From Bimastos eiseni (taxonomy: Eukaryota; Annelida; Clitellata; Crassiclitellata; Lumbricidae), in NCBI GenBank assembly GCA_959347315.1, contig OY365809.1, positions 3,079,953 through 3,143,952 on the forward strand: a DNA stretch of 64,000 nucleotides. The letters are read 5' to 3'. Shown here piece by piece: positions 12,545 to 25,874 of the stretch. A model generated the notes under the pieces. The model worked only from the letters and a program-made list of their open reading frames with translations. It was not told the origin of the DNA and did not search any database. Within the stretch, counting starts at the first letter, position 1. Every line of letters begins with the position of its first letter. The position numbers were made by a program, and so were the translations under genes.

Positions 12545-12672
12545 ACACGTTGCGGCCTAGTAAAAACCTCGTGACCAAGACCGAAACCAAGACCGAGAGG
12601 TCCGAGACCAAGACCAAGATCAAGACCGGGTGGTGCGAGACCAAGACCGAGGGTCCGAGACCAAGACCGATA
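12545..12672. repeat. GACCAAGACCGAG tandem repeat
   Basis: About ten diverged units of GACCAAGACCGA(G). It sits about 140 bp to the right of the hAT 5' terminus. No protein is indicated. Confidence 0.8.
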
Positions 12673-12960
12673 CTCTTTTTTGTAAGCAATTCAATTTATT
12701 AAGATGCTAAAACGGAATAACACGCTTAAAACATTAATTTTATTGCTGACGAATACTAATCTTAATAATGGTCCAGAAAAACAGCTATCCCTGAGGCAGC
12801 CATGAACAAGATGTGTTAGCGACTTCATTTTCTTAGCCTCGGCATGTCTGTCCTCTTCCTCGCCGTGTAGTCTATCCACCAACTGTGTACGATCAGTGTA
12901 GGCCTACTGATTATAAGCGAGTTTACTAAAGAAGCACCAGAAACCTCGAACTAAATATCG

Positions 12961-12976
12961 GCACACACACACACAA

Positions 12977-13007
<31 letters not shown>

Positions 13008-13153
13008 CACACATACACACACACACACACACATACACACACACACATACACACACACACACATACACACACACACACACATACACACACACACACACAC
13101 ATACACACACACACACACATACACACACACACACACATACACACACACACACA
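12961..13153. repeat. CA-type microsatellite with CACAT variants
   Basis: (CA)n broken at intervals by CATACA. The long Cys/Val frames on the minus strand are artefacts of the repeat. Confidence 0.95.
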
Positions 13154-13619
13154 TGAGAATGCGCTACAAATGAGCAGCAGCCCTCGACGCGGGATTCACT
13201 GGTCTATTTAGCTCACCGGACTATACATTTACCTTTGACCTGTACTAATAATAAAAGCCTATGATATGGCGCACCGACATTATGATTCATTGGCCTAATT
13301 ATTAGTTGTATGGGGCACGCTAATCCAGTAATCCCACGATGTAGCGCTGATGATTAGGGCCCAATAAGACGCAATTTTTCTTTTATCCAGAAATTGTGTT
13401 GCTTGTTATTGTGATTGTCTATTATTGACCACGCCCCCTTTAAAGGTTTGCAGCGCTCTTGAATAAGCTGGTACTTTGTGATTGGCTTTCAAGTGGCGCT
13501 TTAGAAGTTTCGAGATTACGATTACGATTACAAAATATGGGTCTGATGAGACAGACGGACGGTCACACAGATGGTATTAGTGGACCAGACTACAACTCCT
13601 CGGTCAATTTGTTTACTCA

Positions 13620-13815
13620 ACATTGTGATTGTAATTGTAATTGTAATGTGCCATTCGATATCAGGGGCTCTCACGACTCAACACATAGCTAAACTGGGAA
13701 AAAGAATAGCCTTAATTCGGACGCCTCCGGAAGGCAGCAGAAGGAAGAAAGCAGTTCCTCTGGGCTCCCGAAGAGAAAGGAGGAAGCTGCTTCAGCTGGT
13801 GGGACCCACGTAATT
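13620..13815 (+). repeat. ATATAGCGCC-type dispersed repeat, second copy
   Basis: Shares GTAATTGTAATGTG, CAGGGGCTCTCACGACTCAA, ACATAGCTAAACTGGG, CAGCTGGTGGGACCCACGTA with the 9.4 kb copy. The pre-insertion order at 9.4 kb can be read from it. Confidence 0.68.
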
Positions 13816-13859
13816 AAACGAAGCAATTTGGTCCAGCAATTTATCTTCATGCATTGAGT

Positions 13860-16440
13860 CGTACACCATGACTATAGGATTACAGGTCCGCCGAGGGGAA
13901 CAAATGCCCAGAGGCCGGGCTATTTTTTATAATGTCCGCAATCAACTTAGAAAGGTAATATAATCAGTTAAGCAATGTTTATGATTTAAGTCTTGCAAAA
14001 TATAATATGACCGGCACTTAACAACAGCCGTTTTAATTTCAAGCACCTGATTAATGCCTATACTCATTATTTTGTACTAAGGAGTACGCTGACTTCCGTT
14101 TTAGAGGCCGGTCCGCACGTACGTGACTGTTCTACCTAGGGAGTAGGAGCCCAGAATAACCGCTTAACTGACTAGTGACGACCCCTAGCTCTGATTCAAC
14201 CCAGCGCTCATGAATAACCTTATGCCCTGGTCTTCGATTTGAGCTTGAGAAATTTTGAGATTACGATTCGGTTTTAATTTAAAACTGGCAATGCAATGCA
14301 GTGTTAATTTTCACAAATTTCTAGGTTTCCGTAAATTGCACGCCATACCAAATCAAGTTCGCCATAGTCAAGCTTCTCGTTTCGTTCCGTTACTAGATCG
14401 AATCCGGGGATATCCAAGCCAATTAAGAAGACAGCATGATATAGGTCTAGTTTTAGTCGGTGATGTGGCGCCTTGCACGGCCTCGCGAGCACCAAAGCCG
14501 CAGCATAAGGAAAAACGACATTTCAACCTTACGGGGAAACGGGGATCGAATTCGAATCAGCTGCTTTAAGGGGCCCCCGCTTATCGATCGTTTAACTATA
14601 ATGTCAGTTATATTCGATAATGCAACGTGTCCTAACTTGTGCAGAAGTTATTGATCTGCATGCACATTTGATTATGCCTCATTTACTGAAACTGAAGAAA
14701 ATGAAGTCGCTAAGACTTCATGCTCAAAGCTGCCTCGAGGCTGTCATAGTCGTAAGGGACTAATCTTTTATTTTTTTAGATTCGTGTATGTTAGAAAGGA
14801 AGCATCGATTTGTCGGCTTTCCATAACGGACCCAAAGCGCATGCGCGATGCGTGTGCTGCTCTGGCAGAGCAGTGTTGTCGAAATTGCAGAGCCCGGCAA
14901 AGCTGTTAATCGGAAAATATGTGAGTTAAAATGCAACTCGTCATCGGATTATGCAGAGAATTTCATAACTTCATTTGTCCGTCCAGCTAGCTATTAGTAT
15001 TTAAACTGTTATCTGAGCAAGCGGATTGCTATGCGGTTTTCGCCTTTTCTCGGACGTTTGTGGATAGGTGGATAGGTACACTAGCTGGAGGGAGGTAAAG
15101 AGCTTTGCTTGCGTTGAATGGAGTTTTTAGGCTAATGGCTTTAGGCTACAAGGTTGTTGGTGAATCATATCATTACATACGATTTTGATTACGAGGTGAG
15201 AACGATAATACATTACATTGATGTGAATTTTAAAACGGGTCTAGTAGCATACGGATCATTGCCAGGCCCTGGAGAATGGGGTGGGGCAGAGTGGGGCAAA
15301 TGCCCAAGGGCCTGGGGATTATTTTGGGCCCGGACAATGAACTTGTGAAAAATATTATAACTGGTTAAACAACGTTTGTGATTTAGGCCTTGTTGTCCAC
15401 AATAGTTTAAACTTCAAGCCTCAAAATATTGCCTTGCTCATAGAGTTTTTACTATAGATAAGGTTCACTTCCGTCTAAGTGGCCATGACTGCTGTGCATA
15501 GGGGCCCCGAATTTCTTGACCTTGGGCCCGGAATTTCTATTGGATCATGGGGTGGGTGTAAGTAAAGTGCGAATCGGTAAATTGCGAATCAAAATGCAAA
15601 CCATAGGTTAGGCATCGTGAGGGTCGGTTAGGATTATTTTAGGCGTCGGTCAGGGTCAGTATCAGGGGTAGTGTCATACATAGTTTGCAAGTGGTTCACA
15701 TTTACCCCATTGGCAGTTTGCGGTTTGCACTTTACAGTTGAAGATGTGTGGCTCAGATAATTACAAGCATGGGATGTTGCAGTTTAGAGTAATTTGATGC
15801 CTGCATGTATTACTGCTCTCCCATAATGGTATTAACGGTGCTGCACAATTTTTATAAGAACAGTGACATGTGTTAGGTTTCAGAAGAAAAGGTTACAAGT
15901 TTGCATGGTGCTTCGGTGGCCAAAGTTTGGCACGAAAAATTACTTATGCGGCCGAATATTTTTTGCTTTATCAAAAAACGAAACTAACGGTGTTTACCTG
16001 GACCCATGTAGTCCTCACGATGCTTATGAAAACGTTTACTGACCCTCACCATGCTTATTCAAAAATTAGGTGTTTTAAACAATATACTTGCACCAAAGAA
16101 TGCACATGTGCAATTGTCTTGACTGCTATATTTCGGATATATTTGGCCGTAGAAGTAACATTTTGGTTTGTGTTACGACCGAACTTTCGGCCACAGGTGA
16201 TTTATCCTGTTTGTTTTTGTCCAGAATGTCTGCACTTTTACGTAAGTTTTTCTAATCTAGTTGGCAACTGACAAGTTTGACCTTCAGTCTCTGAAGTAAT
16301 AAATGCTAAAACTGGTGATTGTAACGTGAAGCTATGGGTTCAATCCTCCGTTTAAGATGGTTACTACAGCTCCGCTCTAGATCTGCTGTACATGCTTATA
16401 GTCATCCATACATGCATAATACCTACATACATACATTCAC
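13860..16440. other. Stretch with no recognised feature
   Basis: A few open frames of up to 133 codons occur (for example 15870-16271 +), but none has codon structure, splice context or motifs that I recognise. Some GATTACGATT motifs recur near 13512 and 14260. Confidence 0.5.
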
Positions 16441-16469
16441 ATACATACATAAAATCTTCAGGCAACACA

Positions 16470-16665
16470 TATGCATAATATACATGCGTAATATACATGC
16501 GTAATATACTTGCGTAATATGCATGCGTAATATGCATGCGTAATATGTATGCGTAATATGCATGCGTAATATACATGCGTAATATACATGCGTTATATAC
16601 ATGCGTTATATACATGCGCAATATGTATGCGTAATATGCATGTGTAATATACATGTGTAATATGC
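16470..16665. repeat. 13-bp minisatellite (ATGCGTAATATAC)
   Basis: About 14 diverged units. The minus-strand frame over it is a repeat artefact. Confidence 0.85.
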
Positions 16666-17102
16666 TAATATGCATGCATAAATATACATAATATACACAC
16701 ACACACAAACTCACAGATACATATATGCACACATACATGTACATCATCTTGAGGCAACGTGAATACATACAATCTTCAAGCAACATATATACATATGATC
16801 TTCAGGCCTTCTACACAGAACTCATTCTTATCTTCCTTTCTGGCATATAAACACAATTCACCTATTTTTACATTAAGATTGTTTCAGCAAACGATTGATC
16901 AATGTAGGACGTCTGGTATTTTTCTCTTATTTTTTGAAAGTACAAAAGGGTTTTTCAATGTTTTTCTTGAGGTCCTGTTGTCGTTTATCTTCTTACATCT
17001 GTTTGAGAATGATCCTGTGGTTTATTTTTTCTGGGATCCCATAAACACATCTGGTGCTCTTCAGTCTTGCCTATATTCCGGGATTTGTTTGTTTCATATT
17101 CT

Positions 17103-17778
17103 TTTGAGTAGCTACATGTGTAGTTTACGCGTGTAGTTTATTATACACGTGTAGTTTACGCGTGTAGTTTATTATACATGTGTAGTTTACGCGTGTAGTT
17201 TATTATACACGTGTAGTTTACGCGTGTAGTTTATTATACACGTGTAGTTTATGCGTGTAGTTTATTATACATGTGTAGTTTACGCGTGTAGTTTATTATA
17301 CACGTGTAGTTTATGCGTGTAGTTTATTATACATGTGTAGTTTACGCATGTAGTTTACTATACATGTGTAGTTTACGCATGTAGTTTATTATACAAGTGT
17401 AGTTTACGCGTGTAGTTTATTATACATGTGTAGTTTACGCGTGTAGTTTATTATACATGTGTAGTTTACGCATGTAGTTTATTATACAAGTGTAGTTTAC
17501 GCGTGTAGTTTATTATACATGTGTAGTTTACGCGTGTAGTTTATTATACACGTGTAGTTTATGCGTGTAGTTTATTATACATGTGTAGTTTACGCGTGTA
17601 GTTTATTATACACGTGTAGTTTATGCGTGTAGTTTATTATACACGTGTAGTTTATGCGTGTAGTTTATTATACACGTGTAGTTTACGCGTGTAGTTTATT
17701 ATACACGTGTAGTTTACGCGTGTAGTTTATTATACATGTGTAGTTTATGCGTGTAGTTTATTATACACGTGTAGTTTG
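17103..17778. repeat. 31-bp minisatellite, about 21 copies
   Basis: The unit is the two blocks GTGTAGTTTACGC and GTGTAGTTTATTATACAC. Variation is concentrated at a few sites: ACGCG/ATGCG/ACGCA and CACGTG/CATGTG/CAAGTG. About half of the units hold CACGTG within TACACGTGTA, and many hold ACGCGT. The array decays after 17778 into related TGTAGTTT motifs. It is not a CRISPR array, because there are no unique spacers. Confidence 0.93.
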
Positions 17779-18009
17779 CATGTTGTGTAGTATAGTTTAT
17801 ATTTTGTGTAGTGTTCATCTGTAGTTTTACATTTTGTGTAATGTACATCAATAGTTTACATTTAGTTTTGAATAAATTTAAAGTTTACATATTGTTTACA
17901 TTTCATATGATTATGACCTTAATGAAGTTAGTGATGAATATTAGGTGAATGATAAAACAAGTGCTCATGATGATTATGGTGATGATTATGAAAGCAGATT
18001 TTTGGATTT

Positions 18010-18135
18010 CGAAGGCTTGATTGCGTACAATTTTGAAGCCAGGGCTTCACATGGAATTGTCATATTGTTTCAATTACAAAGCAATTGCTTGAAAGTTGAA
18101 GGACGTGTACAGCAGACTGATAGTCCTAAACAAGC
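18010..18135 (+). repeat. Dispersed repeat shared with 20757-20990
   Basis: GAAGGCTTGATTGCGTACAA, TTTTGAAGCCAGGGCTT and CACATGGAAT recur at 20770-20835 and 20850-20910. The open frames over both are probably not genes. Confidence 0.6.
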
Positions 18136-18602
18136 ATTATGTGCTTTCAATGTATAACAAGCCATAAGTCTGTCAATGTGCCAAGTAAATAGTCTGGGAT
18201 CGTCAATTATTTGACGGAGGAGGGAGAATTGTAATTGCTGGAGTGTTCGGACTAGAACTCCTTCAAAGGATGAGTCATTATTCGGTCAATTAAAATAATT
18301 GTGTCAGACAAATGTATTGATATTCCATCCTTTGTTCTGGCCAGACTCCAGACTGCTCGACCTCTGCACTGAGTGCTCCAATTTATCAATTTATCTTATG
18401 TATTATAAAATCAACAGTCATTAGAGGGATCCAAGGTGAGCAAGGCATGTCAATCGAGCATTTATGTAGCGCCTCTTAAAGATATCTACTCAGATGCACT
18501 CTCTGCACTGGCCTAACTATAATGTCATGTATGTAATGTAATCAAGCATTTATATAGTGCCCATTTAAGATGTCTCCTCAGAGGTGCTCTCTGCACTTGC
18601 CT

Positions 18603-19460
18603 TAATGTAATGTCATGTGTCAGGCATTTATATAGCGCCCCATCATGTTATCTACTCAGAAGCACTCTCTGTGCTGGCCTAAATGATGCTAGATGTCATA
18701 TGATCGATTAAAAAACACATGAGTTAGCAGAACTATGCACAGTGAGCTGAAAGGAGTCACCAGTGGTGGGCCCACGCACAGCGTGGAACCAGCCAACGGA
18801 TTCCCGTCAACAGATGGCATGGATGTTCAGAGTATTGTAGAATATGATGATGACGACGAGTTCTCTGCTCTAAGGCAGGTCCAATGGCTTTTCGCCACCT
18901 GGTGATGAGGTGACTCGGGTGAGTGAGATGGTTTCTCGAGCATTGCCTTCCTCACAGACAATTATATGTGAGCAATGTGTCCCGGGGTCGCTAGACTCAC
19001 TACGCAGTGACTTCCGGTGGGTTCGAACCTGCTACCCTTCACTTTCAAGGCTCAGAGCATGCCGCTACGCCACCGCGTCCAATTTTAGTTAGGTCCAATC
19101 CAGATTACAGTTGCAGCATGGAAAGATAGAAGGCATTTTCGTTCAGTTTTGAAGTGTTTTCGTTATTACGCCACCTTTGAGATTGGTATTGACAGTTGTC
19201 GCTCTACTCATCGACGCTACTTGGCCCAGACACTCTGAACATCCATGCCATCTGTTGACGGGAATCCGTTGGTTGGTTCCACGCGTCTGCGGGGGCCCAC
19301 CACTGGTGACTATTTTCAACTGAGCTGTGCGTATTGGAATAACAGATGTATTTTACTTGTTCACTATAACTGTAACATCATCTAGGCCAGAGCAGAAAGC
19401 ACCTCTTAGCAGACATATTTAAGGGGCGCTATGTAAATTCTCGACTATATTACTTTACAT
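18603..19460. mobile_element. Element with about 235-bp terminal inverted repeats
   Basis: The left arm 18603-18836 runs from TAATGTAATGTCA through ATATAGCGCCCC, CACCAGTGGTGGGCCC and AACGGATTCCCGTCAACAGA to ATGGATGTTCAGAGT. The right arm 19219-19460 is its reverse complement with moderate divergence. Between them, on the minus strand at about 19012-19082, is a tRNA-like sequence (GGTGGCGTAGCGG as box A, GGTTCGAACCC as box B). Two partial copies of the arm start lie just upstream (18450 and 18540). A single arm recurs at 63473-63667. No transposase is present. Confidence 0.7.
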
Positions 19461-20756
19461 TATCTCATAAACCTGTAGAAAGCATTCTCATATTTATGCG
19501 ACCTCATTACAACCCAACTCTCGACGCGACAACAGAGTCCACGACTCCACGTTATACTAAGATAGGTACAACTACTAATAATACAGGAGTGTTTTGTAGA
19601 TGACAGCAATCGATCGAGACGTCGTCGTTGGCTTAAAAAACAACGGTACTTGTTCAGTTTGAAGTCGTGTGAGGCGCCCTGAAGTGTCTCAAAGCACCGC
19701 TTAAGTACTTGAAGTGGCTTAAGAGGCGATTTGTTGAGCAGTTGGTAGGTTTGACGGAGACTTTTCCGTCCGGTATAACACAATGATTACCGGCAACAGT
19801 TAGGGTTTGTGACTGAAAGGTATTACATTTGAATGAATCAGCCAACCTATGGGCCTCTTGTTCACCCTTGTGAAAAAAACCTAAGGACAATTGTTGCACA
19901 TGATAAATACAGGCTCAGCTCCTATTTATTTTGTGGCTATATAACCTGTTAGGTTCATATATATATATACATATATATATACATATATACATATATATAT
20001 ATACACACATATATATATAAATATATATATATATACATATATATACATATATATACATATATATACATATATATATACACGTGGGATGAGTGTGGTTAAG
20101 AATGTCAGTTTCAAAAGCTTTAGAATTCACTGGCCAACTGTGTAGCCTCTTGCAGATCTTAAATAGTCTGAACGTAATGCATTTCAACTTGGTTAGCTAG
20201 CCTACAGTTGAGTTCTCTGCTGGCATGTCCGTTTTAGTTTAATTGAATCCGTATGGGCCTCATGTCGTATTGAGCTATGGGTCCATTCTGGGCTCCATGT
20301 ATAAAGGGTCTGCCTTCTGGTGTCTTGACCTTTTGACTCTGTTCTGGCAGTTCTTGAATGGCTTTCAAACCTTTCTACTTTAGTTTCTTTTGTACTTTTT
20401 TACAAGGACTGAACAATCACGATTTGTATAATGCTCCCTGTGAATTATTGAAACAAGTATTGAAGTTTATGGTGACCTATATATAGCGGCCCCAGGTGTT
20501 TCTTTAGGATATATCCTTCTCACTTAGACTTGTGTGATTGTACGGGAGATATGTTGTTGCTAAATGTTGATCAATAAAAAAAACTCTCTCTCTCTATCTC
20601 TCTCTCTGTCTGTCTCGTTTGCTCTGTCTGTCTGTCTGTCTGTCTCCTCTTTCTCTCTCTTCTGGAGTAGCCAACGATTTGCTAGGAATTTACTTGTCTG
20701 AGCAATTTCTATTATTGTGGTATGGAAGGCATTAGATCATACTACATGTAAAACAG

Positions 20757-21085
20757 CAAGTGCTTGAGGCTGAAGGCCTTCTTGTGTACAACTTTGAAAG
20801 CGAGGGCTTTACACGGAAGTTTTAATTGAATTTACTGTAAAAGCTAGTGCTTGAGCTTAAGTCTCTGAGTGTGTACAATTTTGAAAGCAATGACTTTGTG
20901 TGGAATTGTATAACTCTGGGTGTATTACTTCAAGTACTTGAAAGTAGATGGACCGTACTACAGACTTACTTAAAGTATGGTTATGCAAAAGGCTGTTACT
21001 TGAGCTTTTCAGTTTCTAGTTATCCTGGGAAAGAAATTTGTTCAAGATTTTATGATGCAGTCCTGTATTAGTTAAACAGCAAGCA
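20757..21085 (+). repeat. Dispersed repeat, two partial tandem copies
   Basis: CAGCAAGTGCTTGAGGCTGA to ACTTTGAAAGCGAGGGCTTT repeats after about 80 bp with changes. See 18010-18135. Confidence 0.6.
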
Positions 21086-21277
21086 CTTGAAATCGGTTTC
21101 TATTAAATACTTATTTAAAAAGCAAATTTATGCGTATTTTAAGTTCCAATTACATGTCTTGGTCATCTCTAAAATCATTCCTTTGGTCGTCGGTCTGTCA
21201 TGTCTGTAGTCATGCCTTCGATCTAGAAATTGTTCTTGATTGATCGTGGTTGATAATTCTATTAGGCCTTTGATCAC

Positions 21278-21560
21278 ACATTTGTTCTTAGTTGATCATG
21301 TCCTTGAATGCCTTGATCATGACTTTAATCATGGTTTATCAGGTAACTATCATACCTTTGATCATGATTTTAATCTTGTTTGATCATGATATCCACCATG
21401 CCTCTGATCATGCCTTTGATCATGACTTATGCTTAGCTTATCATATTATCCTTCATGCCTTTGAGACTTTGATCTTGGCTGATCATAGTTTCCAATCGTG
21501 CCTTTGATCTTCACTTTGATCATTGTTGATCACTGTTCTTCTCATGCTGACATCAAATCA
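21278..21560. repeat. Degenerate TTTGATCATG repeat
   Basis: Many TGATCATG or TGATCTTG motifs at 15-40 bp spacing, continuing weakly from 21190. An open frame over 21292-21507 is probably an artefact. Confidence 0.7.
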
Positions 21561-22213
21561 GGTCATATTTCCGATCATTGCATCCGTCATCATAGCTTCC
21601 CATTGCCTTGGCAGTGAACATTCTCATACCTTTGATGATTTCTTCAAGCACCACTTGAAGGATTGGCCTCTTTTTTTAAATAGCTCCCGGCCATTGCTTG
21701 CCTCGTTCAGGTTGAATTCACAGTATAGTGGCAAGGTTGTTCTGCATTCATGCGTATCCGCCTTAAAATCATTCTACCACTCATGTCGCTGCATTAGTTC
21801 CGTCTGTCTGTCTGTCTGTCACACATCAAGACATGTTCTACAGACGTGTGTTCAACACAGGATTGCCTCCTTTTGCTTGTATGTAGGCATGATCTGTGTG
21901 TGTTCCTTTCCCAGACATGCGACTGGTACTGATAGATTTCGCGCAGTAGCGGAGTTTTCTGTGTATGTATACTTGCATGCATATATTTGCGGGTATTCGT
22001 CGGTGCTAACCTAATGGCTTGAATCTCCTATAAATTTCCGAACCTGCCAAAGGGACGAATGAAATCCCATTTCGCCTTGTGATGTGAAGGGTACCATTAG
22101 AGCCAACTCCCTTGTCGTGGTTACTGTCCGGGTCTCATCACTGGTATTATTTCTCAGTGCCATCGTTTGTCTCTATAGATAGTGGCGGTCAACAATATTG
22201 ATGATGCTTCTCG

Positions 22214-22420
22214 ACGGTGGCCGATTGGTTATATAGAGCGGTCGCCCTGTAACGCGGACAACGTGAGTTCGATCCTCGTCCGAGGCAGTAACTGTGTAGG
22301 GACCTTGAACAAGTCCTTCACGCACAATTGCTCTGCAATATGATTGCATCTGTGTCATCTGTGCGTTTGTGCATTTCTGAACTTTGGAAGAAGGGCAATA
22401 TCAATATGCAGTTATATTGG
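22214..22420 (+). mobile_element. tRNA-derived SINE (SINE-1), copy 1
   Basis: The head carries a tRNA-like box A (GGTGGCCGATTGGTTA) and box B (GAGTTCGATCC). Next come a conserved body (AGGGACCTTGAACAAGTCCT and the motif ATTGCTCTGCA) and the 3' motif GAAGAAGGGCAATATCA. It matches three other copies in the window. Confidence 0.82.
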
Positions 22421-22563
22421 ACCATCTCTATTCATAGCTTTCAACACAGAAGCACTTATGCAAAAAATACAATGAATATAATGAAAGAAGCAACTTCGAG
22501 TATAACTGGTGCATAGGTCAGCACCTTCGTGAGGTTCTGATAAGGCTCTATATAAATGTCCAT

Positions 22564-22603
22564 AATCATACATACATACATACATACATACATACATACA
22601 TAC

Positions 22604-22634
<31 letters not shown>

Positions 22635-22750
22635 CATACTTACGTACGTACGTACGTACGTACGCACGTACGCACAGGCACACACATACACACACATACA
22701 TACACACGTACATACACACATACACGCACATACACGCACACGTACACATG
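22564..22750. repeat. CATA/CGTA/CACA microsatellite
   Basis: (CATA)n passes into (CGTA)n and then (CACA/CATA)n. It directly follows the SINE-1 copy at 22.2-22.4 kb by about 140 bp. Confidence 0.92.
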
Positions 22751-23194
22751 TATCCCGAATAATCCTGCTAGCTATGGACTCCTAGGTGTAGTTAATATTG
22801 CAAGACGTCAGTGCATTTCGGACGGCGTTATACTGGCCTTGTATTGTATTACATAGTACGGTATTTGTGTCTAGGATAATAAAAGCAGATCAATAATAAT
22901 CATGATAGTAATAACAGTAGCAACAAATATAATTGGTCTTGAGTCTTCTTAAAACAAAATCCGACATCCCAGTGTCGGATTGGTTGTGCGAGTCGTTCGT
23001 TTGTGCGTATAGACGTGTTTAATGGGTGAGTGGGTGAGTGGGTGAGTAGTCGGTCGGCGGGCTCTTCATCGTGTCTATATTCGGATAACCTGATCCGATG
23101 TTTATCGTGTGCACTGCTCTGAAGATATCGCAGGGATGAGTATATGGCTCACCGACTGCTATTTCGGAGTTACGCACGCACTGTGACGGACATA

Positions 23195-23307
<113 letters not shown>

Positions 23308-24352
23308 ACGCACACGCAGAAACACACATACACACACAGTGTCACAAACACGCACGCACACACTGCTCCAACTACTCTGGGTCGTGCAATACTATATCGG
23401 GTTTCACAGCGAAGTCTGTCTGTGTGTATGTATGAATGTTCGTCTTAACGGATGTCCGTCTGTGTCGCTGTTTCTCTGTCTATGAGTCTCTCTTTGTCTT
23501 CACTCTGTCTGTTTTTGTTTGTCTTTCTGTCTGGTTTCTGTATCTTTCTTTCTGACTCTCTGTGTCTTTATCTGTATGTCTATCTGTGTCTCTCTGGTTG
23601 TATGTGTCTGTCCGTATGTCTACAGTCTCGTGCAGGGTATGTAAAGTCAGCTGCAGCCTCCCTCCAAGGGTCTAACGAGGCAAGAGGTCCCGAGGCCTCG
23701 TAGGATGACGAGGCAGACAGCCTACGACTGAGTTTGCATCGAAGTTTAACCATGGGAAAGGTCAGAAGGGTCGCAGGGTCAATCGATCCGCGGGGTAGGG
23801 TACCTACGTAGACCTACGTAACGCCACCCCACCCCACAGGATGATCCTCCCTGGGTATTTCTTTCATCGCGCTCTGAGCTAATGAGATGTGGCATTGTTT
23901 CTACGAATAGACTTGAGTCGATCCAGTTACTAAGAACTGTTTTGACTATGGAAATGCCGCCCAGTGTGCATTATCCAACTTAAATCTGTTCGGCCAGAGA
24001 GCACACTTGGTCCCATGGTTTAACGGCTGAGGTTTCAACGGCCATGAAATTGTTATTGTAAATAAGTTCATTTTCTTGATTTCTTTGTTTTGCATGCATG
24101 TATTGAAGGTGCTTATAAGGCATAGGTCAGCACACAATTATAGTTGACGCAGAACCAGTTGAAGGAAATTTAGTATCATGGCAGAAGGCATCAATTTCAG
24201 TTTGATGACGATAGACAGGCACGCCTTGCGAACGTTTTGATGGTGTTTTTAAAGGGCACTCTGCCCATGCGGCCACCATGTCCGGTTCCTATATGGCACC
24301 GGGCGACAAAGCTTTCAAAGTATTTCCAAGATGAACTAAGCAGGTAGGTAGG

Positions 24353-24900
24353 TAGTTGTAGTTTAACGACACCGTGTGATAACAAGGATCATTAGCGTCG
24401 CCCTCCTCCTTTATCCAGTCTTGGGACTGGTACTGCCTGGGTTCTTGCAGCGACGGTGGCTACTTAGTTGAACTAAGCAGCCACCAAATCACGTTCCTAT
24501 GTAGCATCGGGTTACATGTTTATGTTTTAAAGGTGTGTAAGGAGGACATTACCAAGCAGTTCCTATATGGTAACGGGTGACACGTTTTTAGGGGCTGTAC
24601 AGAATAATCTAAGCAGTCGGCTGCCATATCCCGTTGCTGTGTAGCATCGGGCTACAATGTTTTTAAGGTGTGTAAGCAGGGTCTTACATGTACCAAGCGA
24701 CCATCATTGATATATGACACCGGGTGACAACGTTTTAACGTTGTTTGCAAGAATTCTGAGCAGCATAGTATATACTATATCAGTATAGTATAGTAGTTCC
24801 AGTTTTACGACACTGTGTGATAACAGCGATCATTAGCGTCGCCCTCTTTTTTTATCCAGGCTTGGGACTGGCACTGGCAGAGTACGACTAATGGAGGAGT
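24353..24900 (-). repeat. R105 repeats, two copies (24353-24460 and 24793-24900)
   Basis: Each reads on the plus strand TTTAACGACAC or TTTTACGACAC, GTGTGATAACA, ATCATTAGCGTCGCCCTC and CTTGGGACTGG. They sit within the TTTAAAGGTGT array. Confidence 0.9.
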
Positions 24901-24917
24901 TTCTGAGCAGTATTTAT

Positions 24918-25163
24918 TATTATTCCAGTTTAACGTCCTCGTATGACATCAATGGTCGTTGACGACAATTTGAAACATATACAGTACAGTGATAATAAAT
25001 ACATACCGTTAAAAAGACATAATTCATAATTGTATGAACTTTAAACTAATGTTCATTGTTTTACACATAAATAATAACGGATTAACATCATCTATAGTAC
25101 ATGTCATGTGGTATCTCATGCAAATGTAACAATATTTGCATCAATATTTGGATCAAGAAATGT
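24918..25163. repeat. 240-bp duplicated block, copy 1
   Basis: Runs from TCCAGTTTAACGTCCTCGTA through GTTGACGACAATTTGAAACA to ATTTGCATCAATA. It is near-identical to 26590-26827 with a few substitutions. Confidence 0.88.
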
Positions 25164-25874
25164 TCAAAATAAAACAAATTGTGTATGACCAATCGCTAAG
25201 TACATTTGTCTAATCATCATACCTTCAAAGAATTTTTGGCTTGGAATTTTGCCATAATGTTCTGAGCAGTAGACTAGTCTCCCGTTGTATAGCCCATGTT
25301 ACTTTTGCAATGATGTTATGAGCAGTTATTGTACCGTTATATAGCACCGTTATATAGCACCAGGTTACAATGTTTTAAAGGTGTGTGAGTAGAGTCTTTG
25401 CCAAGGGCCTCCATGTCCCGTTCCTATAAGGCACCTGGTGACAACGTTTTAAAGGTGTATAAGCATAAAGAAAGTTTTGCCAAGCGGTTCTGTCCCGTTC
25501 AAATATAGCATCGTGTAACAATGTATTATTGTGTGGGCATGTTCCCTCATTATAATTAGATTATGTGCGCAAGAATTTTTTGGCGCAGTTCCTAGGAAAA
25601 TTCGATGACAGTTAAATTAGGACCATAATTATCTCAAAGTCTATGGTGATAAGTTCTGATAACATAAGAAAGCCCATTATCGAAAGATAAATAAAGGGAC
25701 TTGTCAGCCAAGGAACCAAAGTTTCTATAGCAAGGTAGGCCGGAAGTGTGAGACTCGATTTACGTGGTTTTATAAAAATTTCTGTGAGCACACTAAATTA
25801 TTGTGTGCGATGTCAGCACGGCACATGCATACAGCTTAGAGGAAACATTGAAGGTCACCCAGTATGTAGGTACG

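Noticed and set aside
15870..16271. 133-codon open frame as a gene
   Set aside because: No recognisable motif; this length is expected by chance in 64 kb.
17103..17778. CRISPR-like array
   Set aside because: The units are contiguous with no unique spacers, and the genome is animal.
19012..19082. Functional tRNA gene on the minus strand
   Set aside because: tRNA-like boxes only; it lies inside an inverted-repeat element and a full cloverleaf was not evident.
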